Source of the DNA: Anaerobiospirillum sp. NML120448
Lineage (GTDB): Bacteria; Pseudomonadota; Gammaproteobacteria; Enterobacterales; Succinivibrionaceae
Direction: 5' to 3'
Assembly: GCF_023050945.1 (NCBI RefSeq)
Contig: NZ_JALKIM010000005.1
Coordinates: 29,440-93,439, forward strand
Length of the DNA stretch: 64,000 bases
The position numbers and the translations under genes are program-made. The notes beneath the pieces were generated by a model, which worked only from the letters and a program-made list of their open reading frames with translations, did no database searches and was not told where the DNA came from. Shown piece by piece: positions 35,708 through 44,147 of the stretch. Every line of letters starts with the position of its first letter. The first letter of the stretch is position 1.

Positions 35708-35745
35708 AGGAGGAGCAGTGCTCTTGGCGCTGCTTTTGATACTTT
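35708..35745 (+). promoter_or_regulatory. ptsH translation-initiation region with a hairpin between Shine-Dalgarno and start codon
   Basis: AGGAGG at 35708-35713 is the only good ribosome site, yet it lies 32 nt before the ptsH ATG (35746). Between them GCAGTGC (35715-35721) can pair with GCGCTGC (35727-35733) around TCTTG. Folding this stem would bring the site to about 13 nt from the AUG. A GTG at 35718 also opens an 18-codon hydrophobic frame that overlaps the ptsH start. Confidence 0.5.
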
Positions 35746-36003
35746 ATGAAGACTATTACTTATCAAATCACTGATCCACGTGGTATTCACGCTCGTCCAG
35801 CTGGCCAATTAGTTAAATTAGTTTCTGGTTTTAAGAGCTCTTGCCAGATGGGTAAAGAGGGTGCCTTAATTGATGGTAAGCGTCTCTTAGCTGTAATGAA
35901 ACTTGCTATACAGCAAGGTGAAGAGCTAGTTTTACAATTTGAAGGTGAAGACGAAGAGCAAGCTTGCGCTGCTGCTGAGCAATTCTTAAAAGAGAATCTC
36001 TAA
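35746..36003 (+). CDS. ptsH: PTS phosphocarrier protein HPr
   Basis: 85 aa, same as E. coli HPr. Phosphohistidine H15 is in GIHARPAGQLV. Position 46, the regulatory serine in most HPr proteins, is Arg here (GKRLLAVMKL), so no HPr-kinase-type control is possible. It transfers phosphate from EI to Crr and other EIIA proteins. It follows ptsI by 97 nt, with an unusual leader, and is closed by a terminator; it is last in the cluster, whereas enteric clusters begin with ptsH. Confidence 0.95.
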   Translation: MKTITYQITDPRGIHARPAGQLVKLVSGFKSSCQMGKEGALIDGKRLLAVMKLAIQQGEELVLQFEGEDEEQACAAAEQFLKENL

Positions 36004-36026
36004 AGTTAGTTAAACTTTCGCTAACT

Positions 36027-36056
36027 TAAAAAAAGGCGCTTTATGCGCCTTTTTTA
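36027..36056 (+). terminator. Terminator of crr-ptsI-ptsH
   Basis: AAAAAAAGGCGC-TTTAT-GCGCCTTTTTT, preceded by an additional AAGTTAG...CTAACTT stem (36003-36027). Confidence 0.95.
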
Positions 36057-36098
36057 TCCCCCTAAGTAAAGCCCCACCCCTCATTACTAAAGACCACA

Positions 36099-36129
36099 AG
36101 CCATTAGCCATTAGCCATTAGCCATTAGC
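36099..36129. repeat. (AGCCATT)x4 heptamer repeat
   Basis: Four tandem AGCCATT units just after the pts terminator. Confidence 0.9.
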
Positions 36130-36220
36130 AGTATTGATGTTCATGAGGCTCAAGCAATAAGTCTGTGCTCCATAGCCTCCTACCACTCCATGCTTTACCC
36201 AAGTCTTATAGTGCCTATAG

Positions 36221-36265
36221 CTTAACTTAACTTAGCTTAGCTCGGCTAAGCTTGGCTTGGCTTGA
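36221..36265. repeat. Degenerate CTTAG/CTTGG pentamer array (9 units)
   Basis: CTTAA x2, CTTAG x2, CTCGG, CTAAG, CTTGG x2, CTTGA: pentamer register is kept while bases drift, the same family as the TTAGC arrays elsewhere. Confidence 0.8.
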
Positions 36266-36367
36266 CGTTGCTGGGCTGCCCTACTCGCTCTTAGTTCACC
36301 AACCTTTTTTAACTAAAGGAGCGTAATGCCTAAAAGCTTTAGGTCTTATCACTTTTTATCGTTTGTG

Positions 36368-36387
36368 CTTATGATCATGATCATAAG
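36368..36387. promoter_or_regulatory. 20-bp perfect palindrome containing two GATC sites
   Basis: CTTATGATCATGATCATAAG is its own reverse complement. It lies ~610 nt upstream of nagE. It could be an operator or cruciform; the function is unknown. Confidence 0.4.
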
Positions 36388-37000
36388 GCCATGAGTACAT
36401 ATTTTTCCTCACAAATATGATATTTAAGCAAAGTATGTATGAAACTTTATTTCATTGCTTACAAATTACTTATTACAACTCAAAAGTGCTTTGGAACGCT
36501 TTCATGCGCCATTTTCTCAACACTAAAATGGTAGCAAAATCCTATAAATTAGGTATTTTTCGTGATCAAAAAGCAACTAATTTACATGACGACCAAACTT
36601 GCAAAAAATTCTTTATTTTGTGATGTATGTTGCCATATCATGAAAATTTATTACATAAATGTGCTTAAGTGCACAATTTGCAAGTATTCATTTTGCCCAA
36701 AGCTATAAGCTATTGGATAATTTAAGTACAAATTTAAGACTTGCCCTTGTTGTGTCTTATTTTTGTAGATGGAAAGCTCATTAGCGCTACTAAGTAAAAC
36801 TTACTAGCTCACATGCTCAGCGATATTTAGACTTACTCTTTTAACCTAACATGTTCTGAGGTCAAAAGAGTACGCCTGATAAAGCCCTGCACTACTCTCC
36901 TAAAATTATTAATGGATGCTTTTTTAGGAAATTAGTAGTTGTTAGTAAATCGTCACCAGTAAATGCTAAAAACTTTCTTTGGGATGTTACTTTTGGTTGG

Positions 37001-38461
37001 ATGATCGCTTCTATGATGAAATATCTTCAGCGACTTGGTAAGTCCTTAATGCTACCAGTCGCATGCTTGCCAGTAGCAGGCATTCTCATGGGTTTAGGCT
37101 ATCTGCTTGCTCCTACTACTATGCAAGGTGGTAACGCAGAAGCTTCTGTGGCTTTAATTCTTGGTACCTTCTTCGTGAAGGCTGGTGCTGCCATTATCGA
37201 CAACATGTCCGTATTATTCGCTATCGGTGTTGCTGTTGGTATGGCTAAGGAGCAAGATGGTACTCCAGCACTTGCAGGTATCGTAGCATGGTTTGTTATT
37301 CAAACCCTTTTAAGCCCTGGCTTTATCGGCGTTTTAACTGGTGGTGAAGTTGACCCAGCATTTAACAAGGTTAACAACCAGTTCATCGGTATTATGTCTG
37401 GTATTGTTGGTGCTACCTGCTATAACCGCTTTAGTGGTACTAAGCTTCCTGACTTCTTAGCTTTCTTCTCTGGTAAGCGTTCCGTAGCTATTGTTACTGC
37501 TTTAATTTCCATCGTACTTGCAGCCATCTTATTCTTCGTATGGCCACTCATTTACAACGCATTAGTACTCTTAGGTGAGTCCGTAATTTCCTTAGGCGCT
37601 GTAGGTGCAGGTATTTACGCTTTCTTAAACCGTTTATTAATCCCAATTGGTATGCACCACGCATTGAACGCAGTATTCTGGTTCGACGTTGCTGGTATTT
37701 CTGACCTTACTAAGTTCTGGGCAGGTACTGGTACTTACGGTGTTACTGGTATGTACATGACTGGCTTCTTCCCAGTTATGATGTTCGGTTTACCAGCTGC
37801 TGCTTTTGCTATGTACCAATGTGCAAAGCCAGAGCGTAAGAAGGCTGTTGTCGGTTTATTAGCATCCGCCGCATTCTGCTCCTTCTTCACTGGTGTTACT
37901 GAGCCTTTAGAGTTCGCCTTCATGTTCTTGGCCCCAGGTCTTTACGTCCTCTACGCTGTTATGACTGGTATTACTGCCGCCATCACAGTTATGTTGCCAA
38001 TCCGTGCAGGCTTCTCATTCTCTGCTGGTTTCTTAGACTTATTCTTCTCCTCTCAAACTCCATTGGCACAAAATCCATGGATGATCATTGTAGTAGGCTT
38101 AGCTACCGCTGTTGTTTACTACTTAGTATTCCGTATCGCCATTGTTAAGTTTGACTTCAAGACCCCAGGTCGTGAAGACGAAGATGTCCCAGTTACTACT
38201 GATCTCAAGGGCGATGCAGCTTTCGTAGCCTATGCTGAGAAGGTATTAGAGGGCTTAGGTGGTAAGGAAAACATCACCTCTGTAGATAACTGCATTACTC
38301 GTATTCGTTGCGAGGTTGTCGATAGCTCCAAGGTTAATGACAGCATCTTAAAGGCTGCTGGTGCTAAGGGCGTATTACACCCATCTAACACCGCCGTTCA
38401 AGTTATCGTAGGCACTCAAGTTCAATTCGTAGTAGATGAGTTAAAGAAATTACTCAAATAA
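37001..38461 (+). CDS. nagE: PTS N-acetylglucosamine-type EIICB permease
   Basis: 486 aa: EIIC membrane domain (~1-385) and EIIB domain (~405-486), with no EIIA. EIIC resembles NagE: LPVACLPVAGILMG, LLIPIGMHHALN, MYMTGFFPVMMFGLPAAA, FFTGVTEPLEFAFMF. The linker has the NagE-type phrase KTPGREDED. The phosphocysteine is C431 in SVDNCITRIR. It imports and phosphorylates GlcNAc, or possibly glucose; Crr is the presumed phosphate donor. The ATG at 37001 has only GGTTGG close by, and ATGs at 37013 and 37016 are alternatives. Single gene with terminators. Confidence 0.88.
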   Translation: MIASMMKYLQRLGKSLMLPVACLPVAGILMGLGYLLAPTTMQGGNAEASVALILGTFFVKAGAAIIDNMSVLFAIGVAVGMAKEQDGTPALAGIVAWFVIQTLLSPGFIGVLTGGEVDPAFNKVNNQFIGIMSGIVGATCYNRFSGTKLPDFLAFFSGKRSVAIVTALISIVLAAILFFVWPLIYNALVLLGESVISLGAVGAGIYAFLNRLLIPIGMHHALNAVFWFDVAGISDLTKFWAGTGTYGVTGMYMTGFFPVMMFGLPAAAFAMYQCAKPERKKAVVGLLASAAFCSFFTGVTEPLEFAFMFLAPGLYVLYAVMTGITAAITVMLPIRAGFSFSAGFLDLFFSSQTPLAQNPWMIIVVGLATAVVYYLVFRIAIVKFDFKTPGREDEDVPVTTDLKGDAAFVAYAEKVLEGLGGKENITSVDNCITRIRCEVVDSSKVNDSILKAAGAKGVLHPSNTAVQVIVGTQVQFVVDELKKLLK

Positions 38462-38498
38462 TTTACTAAACTGCCAACTGACCTATATAGGTCAAAAC

Positions 38499-38566
38499 GA
38501 GGCCCTTTAAAAAAAGGGCCTCCTCTCAATATAAAACGGTACTTTTTCAAGTACCGTTTTTTATTT
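38499..38566. terminator. Tandem hairpins ending nagE and the convergent aminotransferase gene
   Basis: GAGGCCCTTT/AAAGGGCCTC at 38499-38522, then AAAACGGTAC/GTACCGTTTT at 38533-38560 followed by TTATTT. The second is symmetrical and can serve both directions. Confidence 0.9.
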
Positions 38567-38591
38567 ACCTATGACTAAGAGCTAGCTTTTA

Positions 38592-39779
38592 CTAAGCTTT
38601 TAGCTTTTTGAGCGTGAAAATATTATTAAGACGCTCTAGAGCTGCTTTTAAGGTTTCGTCTTTTTTAGCAAAATGGAATCTGATGTAATTATTAACATTT
38701 TCCTTAAAGAAAGAAGAACCAGGAACGGCACCTACGCCAACTTTAGCAGCTAAATCCTCACAAAACTCAAGATCGCTGCTATAGCCAAAATCACTAATAT
38801 CTACTAAGACATAATAAGCACCCTGAGGGCTAAAGTAATTAAGGCCAATTTTGCTAAGACCTGAGCAAAATAAATCACGCTTATGCTGATATTTTGCTTG
38901 TAGATCTTGGTAATAGCTATCAGGCAAAGTAAGTCCAGCTACTAAAGCCTCTTGTAGCGGGGCTGCAGCACCTACAGTAAGAAAATCATGAACCTTACGT
39001 ACAGCCTCAATAATATGTGCAGGCCCCTGTACATAGCCCAAACGCCATCCAGTAATAGAATATGTTTTAGAAAAAGAGTTGCATACCAAAGTACGCTCTT
39101 TCATACCTGGGAAAGTAGCTAAATACCAATGCTTATATGGCTGATAGACAATGTGTTCATAGACTTCATCAGTAATTACAAAAGCGTCATATTTTTTGAC
39201 TATATGACAAATAGTCTCTAATTCCTCTTTAGAAAAGACCTTGCCACAAGGATTAGATGGGTTGCATAAGATTAAGGCTTTAGCACCTTGAGCAAAAGCT
39301 TGCTCTAACTCCTGAGCATCAAAGGTAAAAGTAGGAGGCTTAAGTGGTACATAAATAGGCTGAGCATCGCACAAAATAGAGTCTGCTCCGTAGTTTTCGT
39401 AAAATGGAGAAAACACCACTACTTTATCGCCAGCATTAACAGTTGCTAAGACACTAGCCATCATGGCCTCAGTTGAACCACAGGTAATGACCAACTCACT
39501 ATTAGGGTCTACTTTTTGTCCAGAAAAATGCTCAATCTTGGCTGCTAAGGCCTCTCTGACATTTTGAGCTCCCCAAGTAATGGCATATTGGTGAGGGCCA
39601 GTTAAAGCTACCTTACTTAGGGTTTGGGTTAATTCTTGTGGCGGATCAAAATCAGGAAAGCCTTGAGATAAATTAATGGCATCGTATTTCAGACACACAC
39701 GAGTCATACGACGAATAATAGAGTCAGTAAAAGACGCTGTTCTTAGTGAAGTTTGCATAGTAAAAAATCTTTCTTTCAT
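38592..39779 (-). CDS. Class I/II pyridoxal-phosphate aminotransferase (methionine/aromatic type, YbdL-like)
   Basis: 395 aa. The PLP lysine is K238 in NSFSKTYSITGWRLGY. Other fold-type-I landmarks are INLSQGFPDFDPP (~35-47), NPSNPCGK (173-180), ITDEVYEHI (202-210) and the substrate arginine in YIRFHFAK near the end. It resembles E. coli YbdL and KAT/glutamine-transaminase-K enzymes, which act on methionine, glutamine or aromatic amino acids; the exact substrate is uncertain. The MetN-like gene lies 230 nt upstream on the same strand, fitting a methionine link, but a hairpin lies between. ATG at 39758 (MQTSLRT) is an alternative start. Confidence 0.85.
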   Translation of the reverse strand: MKERFFTMQTSLRTASFTDSIIRRMTRVCLKYDAINLSQGFPDFDPPQELTQTLSKVALTGPHQYAITWGAQNVREALAAKIEHFSGQKVDPNSELVITCGSTEAMMASVLATVNAGDKVVVFSPFYENYGADSILCDAQPIYVPLKPPTFTFDAQELEQAFAQGAKALILCNPSNPCGKVFSKEELETICHIVKKYDAFVITDEVYEHIVYQPYKHWYLATFPGMKERTLVCNSFSKTYSITGWRLGYVQGPAHIIEAVRKVHDFLTVGAAAPLQEALVAGLTLPDSYYQDLQAKYQHKRDLFCSGLSKIGLNYFSPQGAYYVLVDISDFGYSSDLEFCEDLAAKVGVGAVPGSSFFKENVNNYIRFHFAKKDETLKAALERLNNIFTLKKLKA

Positions 39780-40009
39780 TCAGGCCCTAAAGGCTCAGCC
39801 CTGGCATAAGGCCAGGGCTAAGCCTAGGATCAAGACCCTGGCCATGGATCTGGTCATGGCCAGCCCCCAGTGCTTAGCACTGGGGTTTGGGCCATGGCCT
39901 GGGTCAAGGCCTTGGTGGCGACAAATAAATAGCAAGAGAAGCTTACCAGACTGATAGCCATAAGCATTATGGCTCTTGCTATCGCTCCTTACTTGTTAAG
40001 TGTTAACTG
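39780..40009. other. Repetitive spacer between metN-like and aminotransferase genes
   Basis: Rich in GGCCATGG/CCTGG motifs, with a perfect hairpin CCCCAGTGC-TTA-GCACTGGGG (39865-39885) and the terminator-like stem described separately. Confidence 0.5.
39925..39985 (-). terminator. Probable terminator of the metN-like gene
   Basis: On the minus strand ATAGCAAGAG...CTCTTGCTAT with an inner AGCCATAA/TTATGGCT stem, then TTTATTTG. Confidence 0.6.
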
Positions 40010-41191
40010 TTAGTTAGCATAACCACTTTGTGGGTTAAAAAGATTATTAGGATCGATGGCGGCTTTAACTGATCTCATCAGAGCAAGCTCGTCTTGGTTA
40101 ACCTCAGCCTCCCCTAACTTTTGCTCACTATAGTCAATTTGAGCAATAGAACTTAGCGTCTCTTTCCCAAAATTATTAAGAGGACTTATTACCTGACCGT
40201 GCTCTTTTATCTTTTTGATACAGGCGCTATAGCCAAGAAAATCTAATATTTTGCCAGTGTCTTGCTCAGCTTTTCGTATGGAAATAATAAGGTTGCCCAA
40301 AGGCTTGCCGCCTATATATTCAATACGCCCGCCCAAAATACTAATATCAGCATTAAAGCGCCTAATAGCCTCAGCAATGACACTATCGTAAGCCTGCTCT
40401 TCTTTATAGGTGATCTCGTAAAGATTATCTTCCTTATCAATAAGCTCAGGAGGTAACAATAAGGCATCATGGCGGGCAATCATTGCCTTGCCATACTCAC
40501 TGCTAGGATGAGCAAATAAATCATAGGTGCTGCCATGCTCTACTACCTTGCCATTAGCCATAAGAGCTACTTTATTAAATAATCTTTTGGCAACTTCCAT
40601 TTGGTGAGTAATAAACAATACTGTCAGATTGCGCTCTTCTTTGAGCTTTTTGAGCAAGGAGATAATCTCATTAGTAGTATCAGGATCTAAAGCTGAGGTG
40701 GCCTCATCGCATAAAAGAATATCAGGATCATTAGCCAGGGCTCTAGCTATAGCTACACGTTGTTTTTGACCACCTGACAACGAGTGAGGATAAAGCTCTT
40801 CCTTACCGCTCAAGCCAACTAAAGACAATAATTTAGGCACCTTGTTAGCTATTTGGTCTTTGCTAGTGCCACTAGCTTTAAGATTAAATGCAATATTGTC
40901 AAATACTGTGGCATTTTTAATAAGGTTAAAGTGCTGAAAAATCATACCAATACGTAATCTCAAGGCACTTAATTGCGCACTACTAATATTGGCACTTACC
41001 TGAGTATCAGCCACAATCACTCGACCTGAGCTAGGTTTTTGCAACATATTGACAGTACGAACCAAGGTTGACTTACCAGCACCTGACTGTCCTAACACCC
41101 CATAAAAATCACCTTTTTCTATATGAAGTGATACCCCATCTACAGCTGTGAAATTATTAAATCTGACACTTACATCCTCAAAGCGAATCAT
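40010..41191 (-). CDS. metN: MetN-like ABC transporter ATPase (NIL domain) with an FAD-oxidase-like C-terminal tail
   Basis: 393 aa; E. coli MetN has 343. The nucleotide-binding domain has Walker A GQSGAGKS (34-41), signature LSGGQKQRVAIARAL, Walker B ILLCDEATSALD and the switch H in FITHQ. A NIL (methionine-sensing) domain follows at ~265-345. The last ~45 residues go beyond MetN; the segment LALMRSVKAAIDPNNLFNP closely resembles the extreme C-terminus of FAD-linked oxidases such as GlcD (general form MRxIKxxLDPxxxLNPGK). No metI or metQ gene is adjacent. The upstream ATG has an AAGGAG-type site 8 nt away. Role: energising D/L-methionine uptake if partners exist elsewhere. Confidence 0.85.
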   Translation of the reverse strand: MIRFEDVSVRFNNFTAVDGVSLHIEKGDFYGVLGQSGAGKSTLVRTVNMLQKPSSGRVIVADTQVSANISSAQLSALRLRIGMIFQHFNLIKNATVFDNIAFNLKASGTSKDQIANKVPKLLSLVGLSGKEELYPHSLSGGQKQRVAIARALANDPDILLCDEATSALDPDTTNEIISLLKKLKEERNLTVLFITHQMEVAKRLFNKVALMANGKVVEHGSTYDLFAHPSSEYGKAMIARHDALLLPPELIDKEDNLYEITYKEEQAYDSVIAEAIRRFNADISILGGRIEYIGGKPLGNLIISIRKAEQDTGKILDFLGYSACIKKIKEHGQVISPLNNFGKETLSSIAQIDYSEQKLGEAEVNQDELALMRSVKAAIDPNNLFNPQSGYAN

Positions 41192-42120
41192 ATTATTCTC
41201 CTTAAGCTAATCAGGAGCTAAACTACTTTAAACTTTATAGCTTGATCATCGTCAACTTATTGTTGTATCGTGCTTTTTTAGTGTGCTTTGCGATAGTAAT
41301 TTGCCTGATAAAAGTGCGGTTTTGCTCATCTTTAGATCAATTTCATCAGCTTTTTCCATAATAATGCATCAAAACCAACCACTATCAATCTCATCCCCCT
41401 GCTTACCATGCAAAAGTCTATACCCATGCCTATGGCCATGCCCATGCCCTTGCTCATGCCTTAGTGCTGATAAAAGCTGAGCACTTGTAGCAAGTACATA
41501 CCATCACCACCAGCTAATACAATAGCAATCACCAACTGACTAAGCCCACCGCCCCTCAACTTTTAAAGCGCACCACTGTTCTACAGCTCATAACTGTAAG
41601 CACCGCTCCGTCAATACTTAAAACTACCGCTACAGCTACAGCTACAAGCTTGTTAAAGGGAACAAAAGACAGTTTCAGCAGATAGAACATCCCTATATAA
41701 GAGCGCATCAAGCTCTGAGGTCTGGGCTCAGGGCTATTGAATCTTGACTATAACTTTTGGGCTTTTGGGTTCTTAGCTTTGGGATTCTTGGTTGTGGTCT
41801 TTACTCAAGCGGTGATATGGCACTAGCAAGGGCGCAGTTTATGCTCTGCTTAAAAGCTGTTCAAAACATGCCTAAGCTCTCAATAAAATTTAGCTAAGCT
41901 TATTAATATGAAAATAGATGAACTTTATTGAAAAATAATTGTTCCAAATAAAAAGATATATTTGGGAAATTTCACGTGATTTGGAATTTTATTTCAAAAA
42001 ATGTGAGCTCTATTGATAATTTTTGGAGATTTTTTTCTAAGACCTCCTAAAAGGTTTATAATATGTGTCACACAAGCGCACTATGGTAGTTAACCTTTTT
42101 AGCGCTAAGGGAGTTAAAGC
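41192..42120. other. Intergenic region upstream of the CBM9-like gene
   Basis: Low-complexity GCCCATGCC runs (41425-41460) and GCTACAGCTACA runs (41628-41645), then AT-rich sequence. TATAAT at 42057-42062 directly before a TGTGT-C-ACACA palindrome (42064-42074) is the best promoter/operator candidate for the gene at 42121. No gene seen. Confidence 0.5.
42057..42074 (+). promoter_or_regulatory. Candidate -10 box and overlapping operator-like palindrome
   Basis: TATAAT followed 1 nt later by the perfect odd palindrome TGTGTCACACA, about 50 nt upstream of the CBM9-like start. A -35 box at the right distance is poor (TTTCTA), which would fit an activator-dependent promoter. Confidence 0.35.
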
Positions 42121-42738
42121 ATGCTTACATTGTCTTTTAATGGTCCAAGTAATACCTTTGCCCTAGAACATCACTTATGGAACTGTGTTGTTAGACCTAA
42201 AACCATAGCAACTCTAGGGGTTAAAGAAGATGGTTTACATGTTCATTTTGAGGTAGAAGAAAGTAAACCACTTACTACAGCCCTAATACAACAAGAGCCA
42301 ATGCTCATGGTTTGCCAAGATAGTGCTGTAGAGTTATTTTTGGCCTTTCCTGATGATGAGCATGATCAAAACTTTGCTCCTATGTTAGAGCAATGCTTGT
42401 ACTTAAATATTGAAATTAACTCAAAAGGTATTTGTTATGCCAAACACGGCCATAGCCGCAAAAATCGCATAGCTTTTACTAAAGAGCAAATTGAGTCCTT
42501 GCAGATAAAAGCTTATGGCAATGACAATACTTGGTGCATTGATTTGGTGGTGCCACGTAATTTAATTAAAGAGCTGTCCCATTACGATGCCTTTAGCCCT
42601 GAGCATACTTTTGCTTTAAACCTATATAAGATTTCTGAAAGTAAGGATATTGAACACTATATTGCTTTTAATAAAGTTGATGTCCCTACCCCAAATTTCC
42701 ATTTACCTCAATATTTTGCATTGTGCCAAATAGCCTAA
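42121..42738 (+). CDS. Carbohydrate-binding family-9-like domain protein (cytosolic)
   Basis: 205 aa comprising one domain. It matches the layout of CBM9-like proteins: an N-terminal strand, a central DSAVELFLAF motif (Ds.vE.Fl), then LYLNIEINSKGICY, a W.IDLVVPRNLI segment, FALNLYKI and the closing PNFHLPQYFAL. Such domains usually bind reducing ends of polysaccharides as secreted modules. Here there is no signal peptide and no catalytic partner, so an intracellular sugar-binding or sensing role is inferred. GGGAG lies 7 nt before the ATG. nagA follows 133 nt later on the same strand, possibly co-transcribed. Confidence 0.75.
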   Translation: MLTLSFNGPSNTFALEHHLWNCVVRPKTIATLGVKEDGLHVHFEVEESKPLTTALIQQEPMLMVCQDSAVELFLAFPDDEHDQNFAPMLEQCLYLNIEINSKGICYAKHGHSRKNRIAFTKEQIESLQIKAYGNDNTWCIDLVVPRNLIKELSHYDAFSPEHTFALNLYKISESKDIEHYIAFNKVDVPTPNFHLPQYFALCQIA

Positions 42739-42871
42739 AGCTACATTTTGCACAGCAGTGTTAACCATACAGAATTTTTGCTTAACCATATCAGGAAACT
42801 AATATCTCCATATTCTTTTAAACCTTATTAGCACCTGAATTAATATTTGAGCAGTTTTTACGGAGCGTCAT

Positions 42872-44044
42872 ATGATCCTTACTAATGCCAACATGTATAC
42901 CCGTGATTTTCGTTTTGCTCCTGATAGCATGATTAAAATCGAGGGCGATCGCATTCAGCGTATTTTAGAGGGCGGCCAGCCTTTACCAGAGTGCTGCAAG
43001 AATGGTCTTCCAGAGGAAGGCACCTATGATCTTAAGGGCTTAATGGTTATTCCTGGCTTAGTTGATGTTCACTTCCACGGCTCTATGGGTCATGATTTAA
43101 TGGAAGGCACAGAAGAAGCTCTTGACGCTATTGCTAAGTATCAAGCCTCTGTAGGTGTAACTGCTATTTGCCCTGCTACTATGACCATGGGTGAGGCTGA
43201 CATTATTAAGGCCTGTGAAAACGTTCGTGACTACCCACTTAAGGATGATGCTGCTGACGTAGTTGGCATTAACATGGAAGGCCCATTCGTTTCTCCAAAT
43301 AAGGTTGGCGCTCAAAACCCAGAGTACGTTCACGCTCCAGATGTTGATTTCTTCCGTCGCTGCAATAAGGCTTCTGGCAATAAGATTAAGTTATTAGCTA
43401 TCTCTCCAGAAGTTGAAGGTGCTATGGACACTATTAAAGAGCTCAAAGACGAAGTATTGTGCTCTATTGCTCATACCACTGCTACCTATGATATCGCTAA
43501 AGAGGCCATTGCTAATGGTGCTTGCCACTTAACTCACCTTTACAATGCTATGCCAGGTTTAGCTCACCGTGAGCCAGGTCCAATCGCCGCTGCTTCTGAT
43601 GCTAAGTGGTGTGAGGCTGAAATTATCTGTGATGGTATTCATATCCATCCTGCTGCTGTTCGTTGTGCCTTTAGACTCTTAGGCGACGAGCGCATGATTT
43701 TAATTTCTGACTCTATGATGGCTGTAGGTTTAAAAGATGGCACCTATGAGCTTGGTGGCCAGGCTGTATACGTAAAAGATCGTCGTGCTACCTTAGCCTC
43801 TGGCACCATTGCAGGCTCTGCTACCAACCTCTTTGACTGCATGAAGATTGCTCACAAGTTAGTAGGCTTACCTCTTGAAACTGCTGTTCGTTGCGCTTCT
43901 TACAACCCAGCTCGCTCTATTAAGGTATTAGACAACTATGGTTCTATTGAGCCAGGTAAGGTTGCTTCCTTATTAGTAGTAGATCGTGACCTCAACTTAA
44001 AGGGTGTTCTCTTACGTGGTAAGTGGCTTCACAAAGATTTCTAA
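42872..44044 (+). CDS. nagA: N-acetylglucosamine-6-phosphate deacetylase
   Basis: 390 aa, close to the usual ~382. Amidohydrolase fold: the HxH pair is H67/H69 in VDVHFHG. The metal glutamate is E136 in NMEGPFVSP, followed by GAQNPEYVH. Later metal ligands are H in SIAHTTATY and H in HLTHLYNAM, and the catalytic aspartate is in LISDSMMAVG. It converts GlcNAc-6-P to GlcN-6-P plus acetate, downstream of the NagE-type PTS. CGGAG lies 6 nt before the ATG. nagB is not in the window. Confidence 0.95.
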   Translation: MILTNANMYTRDFRFAPDSMIKIEGDRIQRILEGGQPLPECCKNGLPEEGTYDLKGLMVIPGLVDVHFHGSMGHDLMEGTEEALDAIAKYQASVGVTAICPATMTMGEADIIKACENVRDYPLKDDAADVVGINMEGPFVSPNKVGAQNPEYVHAPDVDFFRRCNKASGNKIKLLAISPEVEGAMDTIKELKDEVLCSIAHTTATYDIAKEAIANGACHLTHLYNAMPGLAHREPGPIAAASDAKWCEAEIICDGIHIHPAAVRCAFRLLGDERMILISDSMMAVGLKDGTYELGGQAVYVKDRRATLASGTIAGSATNLFDCMKIAHKLVGLPLETAVRCASYNPARSIKVLDNYGSIEPGKVASLLVVDRDLNLKGVLLRGKWLHKDF

Positions 44045-44079
44045 TCCTCAATAATCACAAGAAAACTTAGAACAAAAAC

Positions 44080-44115
44080 TAAAGGCCTTATCCTCACCGA
44101 TAGGGCCTTTTTTAT
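44080..44115 (+). terminator. Terminator of nagA
   Basis: AAAGGCCTTATC-CTCACC-GATAGGGCCTTT stem followed by TTTTATA. Confidence 0.9.
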
Positions 44116-44147
44116 AGATCAAAGTTAAACACCCTATTGAGTCAAGA

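Larger units (their letters stand above)
36057..37000. other. ptsH-nagE intergenic region with repeats and a 20-bp palindrome
   Basis: Contains (AGCCATT)x4 at 36099-36129, a CTTRG-type pentamer array (36221-36265) and a perfect 20-bp palindrome (36368-36387). The rest, an AT-rich 600 nt, should contain the nagE promoter. A 68-codon frame at 36417 lacks a ribosome site and is not called. Confidence 0.55.

Noticed and set aside
36417..36623. 68-codon frame upstream of nagE
   Set aside because: No ribosome site; composition like the surrounding non-coding DNA.
37001..38461. PtsG (glucose) assignment of the EIICB
   Set aside because: The KTPGRED linker and the surrounding EIIC motifs match NagE better; glucose transport cannot be fully excluded.
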